Assembly (NCBI RefSeq): GCF_030518155.1
Contig: NZ_JAULRU010000610.1
Span: forward strand, 1 to 45,278
Origin: Gilvimarinus gilvus
Lineage (GTDB): Bacteria > Pseudomonadota > Gammaproteobacteria > Pseudomonadales > Cellvibrionaceae
Length of the DNA stretch: 45,278 nt
Direction of reading: 5' to 3'
Shown in pieces: positions 44,301 to 45,278 of this stretch. The position numbers and the translations under genes are program-made. A model generated the notes under the pieces. It made no database searches and was not told the DNA's origin. It worked only from the letters and a program-made list of their open reading frames with translations. Numbering within the stretch: the stretch's first letter is position 1; each line of letters starts with the position of its first letter.

Positions 44301-44778
44301 AGGCGATAGAATACTGGTGCAACTGGCAGAGGTGCTGCGCAGTATGATGCGACAATATGACTCCATTGTGCGCTGGGGCGGTGAGGAGTTTGTGCTTGTG
44401 ATGCGACACCTTAAGCACCGGGATATCGAAGCCTGTATTGACCGCCTACGTACAAAAATAAGTACTACGGCTTTTGATATCGGCCGTAACGATCCGATTT
44501 ACAAAACGGTATCAATTGGCTACGCCAACTACCCGATTCACCCCCTATACCCAGACGCCCTAACCTGGGAGCAAGTCATTGGCATTGCCGACCGTGCGCT
44601 TTATGCCTGCAAACGTTCAGGCAAAAATGGTTGGATTGGCATCTCAGCGGCCCATCTCCAATGCCGCAAAGGAGACATCGTTAACCTCGCCGACGAAGAA
44701 CAGTTGCTGGAGCTTTTATCCAATAAAACATTGCAGGTACAAACCAATCTCGATAGCAACAAAATACACTGGCGCTAA
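41371..44778 (+). CDS. Propeller/Y_Y_Y sensor with GGDEF diguanylate cyclase domain
   Basis: The 1135-residue protein is a membrane sensor that should make cyclic di-GMP. An N-terminal hydrophobic stretch (about 20-45) ends in a signal-peptidase-like AHA. I count 14 LWxG-type propeller repeats between about 75 and 700, enough for two seven-bladed propellers. A Y_Y_Y domain follows (about 745-815), then one membrane helix (about 822-844) and a coiled coil (about 850-917). The GGDEF domain has the active site Gly-Gly-Glu-Glu-Phe at 1003-1007 and an inhibitory-site Arg994-x-x-Asp997 five residues before it. The layout resembles the hybrid sensors that Bacteroidetes use for polysaccharide breakdown products, with GGDEF replacing the kinase. 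The ligand is unknown. No operon partner is seen. Confidence 0.94.
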   Translation: MQISALLGPLTAMLPATVRLTLARLFCSIVLCTLGGLGLVQSAHAKQDVLPQLKFSHIAQNELEALGHINDIVQDHEGYLWFGAAKGLARYDGYELEVFRQKEGLDGIPTSWVERLLISSQGQIWLTTRKGYCRFNALTANFSCAQLHSPSPDAEPTYDFLFEDSRNNLWLSSNQGVFTVNPESLKATLHPSTWLQNHARGSDVYLSTITEDNDGYLWLGHYDAGLSRFNPRTGEGINWRKGDAGLSSNKLRSLMVDQEGQLWIGTQGAGVVLFDTQRLQASSFSHNQAEKADTVWDIVQDQRGLVWIGDGTGVHLVSPTDRSIESHQFIEGKPLTPGNYVVRSLYEDKNGGIWIGYFPSGIDLVDEQGSQFVSYRHDPRVTTSLPDGGVLATLEAPNGDLWVGAGFGLGLLRRERNEFAHFKHEPKNPNSLSGSTILEMAYGPNGTLWLGAWDRGLNQFDPKSGRFKRYLPEADNPHSLLGREPWGILFDSQQRLWVTTEKGLNLYRPLTDDFRHYLPQNSSGQPVEAMYTRHVYEDRRGNIWVASFSGLQNVDPATGAFTTYRYDPQDDTSISSDMVSYVFEDSQNRLWVGTDGAGVNIFDRNTGQFKRYGIDHGLPDLSIVAIVEDTTGQIWMATYQGLVVFDPELGVVNHYKRGHGLPGNLFNRHSGALLSTGELAFGSSEGLVIFKPSQLKANEVPPALVFKELRIFNQPVKVGDATGILNRHINYTRQITLSHHQSVFSVSFAALDYRSPEDNSYAYRLLGFEKEWNWVDHQRSATYTNLDPGKYTLEVKAANSADIWNHHPKRLHITVVPPWWLTHWAKAFYVFTIVGLLAKLYFMQRSRLQSARAKLARERELVSKLRDVERMKDNLNRELDIKVSQRTAELSLEKERLLDAHSQLAALNEKLESMTVTDQLTGLKNRRYLNRAMLDDTALIRRLFQNGQPEDDSAGLVFVILDIDDFKSVNDTYGHDAGDRILVQLAEVLRSMMRQYDSIVRWGGEEFVLVMRHLKHRDIEACIDRLRTKISTTAFDIGRNDPIYKTVSIGYANYPIHPLYPDALTWEQVIGIADRALYACKRSGKNGWIGISAAHLQCRKGDIVNLADEEQLLELLSNKTLQVQTNLDSNKIHWR

Positions 44779-45023
44779 AGCCAGCCCTGACCCCGTCAGA
44801 CACGTGTTTTTATGCACAAAAATACAGCATCACAGAAAACTTGGCGAAAACCATATAGACACAAATATAGTCCTTTAATCTCTCGGCTGCCGCAGTTTTA
44901 ATCAGCTATTTGTCTCAAACCGGCCTTTGCTTCGAAAATTCCAACCGGCTGTTTACCTAGCTCACACCTAAAATAGAAGTTTTGGCACACTGGCGGCAAT
45001 TACTTCGCCCAAAGGGAATAACT
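44779..45023. other. Spacer after the sensor gene
   Basis: No gene, RNA or strong hairpin is seen here. A frame covering 44579-44878 overlaps the sensor gene in another frame and has no support. Confidence 0.35.
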
Positions 45024-45143
45024 GTGGCACTGGTTTTAACACTCATCTGCGGTGGTTCTGCCGCATTTTGCCTATTGCTTCTTATTATTTATTTTTTTGC
45101 TTTCCCCTCCAAAGAGACCAGTGTGCAGCTAGGGAGCCTCTGA
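45024..45143 (+). CDS. Tiny single-helix membrane ORF, possibly truncated by an IS end
   Basis: A GTG at 45024 with AAGGGA 6 nt upstream opens a 39-residue frame ending at a TGA at 45141-45143. The first 27 residues are almost entirely hydrophobic (MALVLTLICGG and FCLLLLIIYFFAF), so it would be one membrane helix, followed by PSKETSVQLGSL. The last three codons lie in what looks like an IS terminus, so the original protein may have been longer. It could also be a genuine small membrane protein. It is too short to assign to a family. Confidence 0.4.
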   Translation: MALVLTLICGGSAAFCLLLLIIYFFAFPSKETSVQLGSL

Positions 45144-45278
45144 TTAAGTCCTCAGTGGCCTCTGGCTTACAAGAGCTTTTCGAGGTCAAGGCGGCGATCC
45201 GATGGCGTGCCGATGGCCCGGTGAGGGGAGCCAACACAGAGATCGGAAAGCTCTGCAAGCCCCGAAGGGCACGGCCAA
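45133..45278. mobile_element. Possible left end of an insertion sequence (partial)
   Basis: The sequence from GGAGCCTCTGATTAAGTC to the window edge resembles IS terminal sequence I have seen in marine gammaproteobacteria, but I cannot name the element. It differs from the IS4-type end at the other edge of the window. No transposase start is visible within these 146 bases. The window ending here fits a repeat-bounded contig. Confidence 0.35.

Noticed and set aside
1-45278. CRISPR arrays and toxin-antitoxin pairs
   Set aside because: No regularly spaced repeats were seen, and none of the small genes has the paired layout of a known toxin-antitoxin system.

Overview
The window looks like a piece of a gammaproteobacterial chromosome, probably a marine or polysaccharide-degrading member of the Cellvibrionaceae (Cellvibrio / Saccharophagus / Teredinibacter type). 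This is inferred from protein resemblance and gene order, not from a search. The backbone order matches the Pseudomonas order for lolCDE, comEC, exbBD, lpxK, kdsB, ptp and murB, and for gacA-uvrC. There are no rRNA or tRNA genes, no CRISPR array and no phage genes that I can see. Both window ends look like insertion-sequence sequence (an IS4-type transposase tail at 3-128 and a possible IS end from about 45133), so the window may be one contig bounded by repeats.

Region 1 (172-11584, minus strand) is a nutrient-uptake cluster. A large TonB-dependent receptor (7303-10353) is followed by a SapC-family protein, a cupin/JmjC-like oxygenase, a flavin-dependent tryptophan-halogenase-family enzyme and a DUF6445 protein with oxygenase-like His/Asp residues. 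A GH3 beta-glucosidase lipoprotein comes last. A strong terminator separates the receptor from sapC. The 1.2 kb upstream of the receptor carries four 14-bp palindrome-like sites with a central CG, typical of LacI-family operators, and a fifth weaker one lies before the GH3 gene. I infer beta-glucan or oligosaccharide uptake under LacI-type control. What the halogenase and oxygenases act on is unknown.

Region 2 (11585-26894) is housekeeping. It holds uvrC and a GacA/UvrY regulator, a nested-hairpin repeat element, alkB, murB, a low-molecular-weight phosphatase, kdsB, lpxK, exbD, exbB and comEC. A DUF2062 protein, lolE-lolD-lolC, a PilZ protein and a small exported protein follow. These genes serve DNA repair, envelope precursor and lipid A synthesis, energised outer-membrane transport, DNA uptake and lipoprotein export.

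Region 3 (26895-39496) is more variable. It has a decayed GGDEF fragment, an exported Tyr/Gly/Trp-rich protein with GPW repeats, two separate NarL/DesR-type two-component systems (the second coupled to a CPBP membrane protease), several small membrane proteins, a transglutaminase-like protease, a FrnE-like DsbA oxidoreductase and DUF2306, DUF6435 and DUF4112 proteins.

Region 4 (39497-45278) has metY (O-acetylhomoserine sulfhydrylase), a 1135-residue sensor with 14 propeller repeats, a Y_Y_Y domain and an active-looking GGDEF domain, and a tiny membrane ORF that runs into the putative IS end.
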